Program-made: the position numbers and the translations under genes | Shown here: positions 61,421-64,000 of the stretch, in pieces | How positions within the stretch are numbered: the stretch's first letter is position 1 | Layout: each line of letters starts with the position of its first letter | Source of the DNA: Zonotrichia leucophrys gambelii | Lineage: Eukaryota; Chordata; Aves; Passeriformes; Passerellidae | Reading direction: 5' to 3' | NCBI RefSeq assembly: GCF_028769735.1 | Contig: NC_088171.1 | Location: 147,281,417 to 147,345,416, forward strand | DNA: 64,000 nt | Notes under the pieces: model-generated | Told to the model about the DNA's origin: nothing | Seen by the model: the letters and a program-made list of their open reading frames with translations, nothing else | The model's database searches: none

Positions 61421-64000
61421 AGACGAGACTTTTCTTACCAATTTCATGCATCTTTCTCTTATTCTTATTGTTGCTTTGAGGATCTCCTGTATGTTAGTAC
61501 AGCAACCTTAGACACAGAAAGAAGTAGTTTATTGCATGAGGACCCACATTTGGCTCAACACGATAAAACATAGATTAAAAATTGTTGGTTCCCTGCTGAT
61601 TCTTAAGGTTACAAACCAACAGAAATAGTCAAAGGCGAAAAGTAATGAAACATCAGAGCTATCCCAACTGTTGTGAGAGGGCTTACTTCAGATTTCATTT
61701 CATATTAATTTGGAAATTCAAATGAAATGGAGCAGTTAATCTGCCCTCAAACACCATTGCGGAAAACCAAACTTACATTTTCATCTGAGTACCTGAGAAA
61801 CACAAAGTATGAGGGCAACAAATAAAAACAGTAGAATGATCATATGACGCCAGATATGTGGATGTAAACATATGAGTGAACCCTGTTTTACCTGAAATCC
61901 ATAAATGTTTTTCCAGTGCCGATTCAGTGCATCAGCTCCCAACTATATTACTTTGCATGAGTTTCTCTCAGTATGTGCTGTCTTTTTGCTCTAATCTGTG
62001 TTATCAGCACTGCAAGACTAGATTTTAGGGTTAAAAAGAAAGAAAAGCTATGCAGAAAAGAAAATAAAAAATTTTTTGCTTGAATTTTCTTCTGAATATG
62101 GATAGACAATGAAAAATGAAGAAAATATTCTTTAAAGTTGTGTCCTAAACATTTAATGTCATATTTCATATGACATTTAATGTCATATTTCACCTCAGCT
62201 GAAGTAAAATGTGTGAAATGCACAAAAGGAAAGAATAGGGAGCTGACAAAATGCTATTCTGCTGGACAAAGGAACATTTTTCTTAGAACTCTCTCTGCAA
62301 TGAAACTCATAATGGATGAGAACTGTGAGACAGGAATTTACTGTCATTTTCTCCAGTCAAGCAGAGGAATAAGGTAAAACTGACTACTCTAATCAGTCCT
62401 GTCTCATTCAAATCATCTGATCGTGTTTGGTTCAGAGCACAGAGCCTCTGCAAGAAAACACACGGGGAGAAGATGTCATTTTCAAAGAACAGCTTTCTTC
62501 TCGCACGCCCTGCAGCAGATTAGCTTCTTGCAGCTAAAAGGGCACTGGGGCTCCTCAGTTGCCTCTCCCAGCCCCAGAGCTGGATGTGCTATTCCCTCAC
62601 TATCAGCTTTGTCCTCTAAGAAAAGTTTTTACCCAGTCCTTGAGAATGGTAAATGATGGAAGAACAAGAAGTTATTATATCTTTGTTCTCTGCATGAGCA
62701 CCCGACATAACTTTGTCTCTTGTATTCAATCTGCTACTTCTGGCATAAGAAATTTGAGCAGTGTATTTTTGTCAGCTATGTTTTTTCAAGATGCCATTAT
62801 TGCTGAAGGCAATCAGCTTTAACTAAAATGTCTAAATGTAAGAAAGGAGTATATATCAGAAAAAAAGAGGGGGGGGAATCCATATTTCAGGATAAGGACA
62901 TCTCAGATGTCAGGGGAAAGTGAAATCTAACTTCACACATCTCTGTAAAAAGCATTTACTTAGGCATTCATTAGGATTTATACCAAAGAATCTTTAACTC
63001 ATCTTTCAGGAAGCAGCAGGGCTAAGTCCTGAAAGAAACCATATCAAAGAAACATGCTGTAATGCAGGGACAAATTATCTTATTTGAAAATGGGTATAGG
63101 ATCTTCCTACCTGCTGGGTTTAATTTAAAAGTATAGTGATGCATTAGGGTAGGGAAAAAATAGAGCAAAGAAAGAAATGAGCTGCTTGCCTATATGTTTT
63201 TTTATACTGCTTTATTTTCATTTCATCAATAACTGAAATAGCAGAAAAAATGTTAGGGAAGGTCATGTCGTCTCTACATTCCTGGAATTATTCTTTTAAA
63301 ATGATCCCTTAAACATGCTAATTGGGCTGTCTGGAGAGACTTTGCCATGTTTGCTTACAGGAACAATGTCACAGTGTCTGCTCACTCGTTGCTTTAGGTA
63401 AGGAATCCTCTTCCTACTGAGAATTATTATTCCTTCATCTGTGACCAGCCATTGGGTGTTGAGGTGGAATATTTTAGGACACATAAAATAGCCCTAGACT
63501 GCCTGTATTTTAGCAAAGGAGCTGCAAAAGAGGTCCCTTTAGTTACCAAAAATAACAATTGTCTCAAAACTCAGTGTGCTTGCCTTCAAACACATTTTAG
63601 AAAAATCTGTTTTCCTTCAAATCAGGGACTGCCTTTGAACACTGTTCAAAGATAACCAGCTGCAACTGAAACCTAACACAATGCATTAATTTGTGCCCTG
63701 CTGAAATGTGAATGCAGTTCAATGGGCTAAGATAGAGAATTGTGTACTGCTTTCTCTTTAGGAGTTTTTCAGTTGTGCACCTTCAGGAGTTGCAATTTGG
63801 CAAGTGGCAGCAGCACTGATGTATTAATGAGCCGTGCTTTACGAGCAGGCAGTGTCAGTAGGAGCTGGTGTGGAGGATGGAATGTGATTCACTGAACCAA
63901 GCTAGACTAAGAGGACAAATCTGAAGCTCGGCTGTCACTGAACAATTCTGATTTTTCCAAGTGGAAATTTTAAGAAGAACAGCCAACACTGGAATGCACT
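61421..64000. other. Single-copy AT-rich DNA to window end
   Basis: About 2.6 kb. A 24-bp imperfect tandem duplication lies at 62149-62196, and an a-run followed by g-run (aaaaaagagggggggg) near 62861-62877. No gene or transposon recognised. Confidence 0.45.
62149..62196 (+). repeat. 24-bp imperfect tandem duplication
   Basis: The unit acatttaatgtcatatttca plus four bases occurs at 62149-62172 and 62173-62196, identical over its first 20 bases. The middle (tgtcatatttcatatgaca) is nearly palindromic. Confidence 0.85.

Noticed and set aside
1..64000. CRISPR arrays, operons, tRNA or rRNA genes
   Set aside because: None was seen. Repeats here are eukaryotic transposons and microsatellites.

Overview
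The window looks like nuclear DNA from a passerine bird. It is AT-rich and has no intact gene. Its recognisable content is almost entirely avian retrotransposon debris: 5'-truncated CR1 LINE fragments on both strands, and solo LTRs of endogenous retroviruses that resemble families catalogued in songbirds. The family and clade calls rest on remembered sequence signatures, not on a search. No rRNA, tRNA, CRISPR array or bacterial-type operon is visible. The longest open frame, 206 codons on the minus strand at 17344-17964, starts inside CR1 debris. I could not support any exon, so the window is best read as intergenic or deep intronic DNA.

Layout. 1-14.2 kb: a probable LTR at the left edge, a CR1, a solo LTR (2946-3335), a CR1 split by a solo LTR (8174-9565), (TA)n(TG)n and (TATC)n microsatellites, and a second LTR family (13485-14203). 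14.2-26 kb: mostly single-copy AT-rich DNA with three CR1 loci, one of them a CR1 inside a CR1. 26.0-27.8 kb: two CpG-rich, young-looking solo LTRs on opposite strands, about 455 bp apart, with target-site duplications. 27.8-38 kb: CR1 and LTR remnants, including a CR1 split by a 479-bp LTR (33211-33689). 38-64 kb: long single-copy stretches, a triple-nested locus (44745-46402), a back-to-back CR1 pair (49538-49837), a 650-bp LTR (53698-54347) and a last CR1 (61130-61420).

No genes act together here. What the window does offer is an insertion chronology. Four loci are nested, so relative ages can be read directly. Target-site duplications of 4 or 6 bp mark several insertions precisely (actagg at 26014/26694, ccctgg at 45039/45430, accttt at 8891/9518, aggg at 33207/33690), with weaker ones at 27143/27762 and 53693/54348. 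Every LTR appears solo: I saw no gag, pol or env remnant. No previously undescribed gene system was found.
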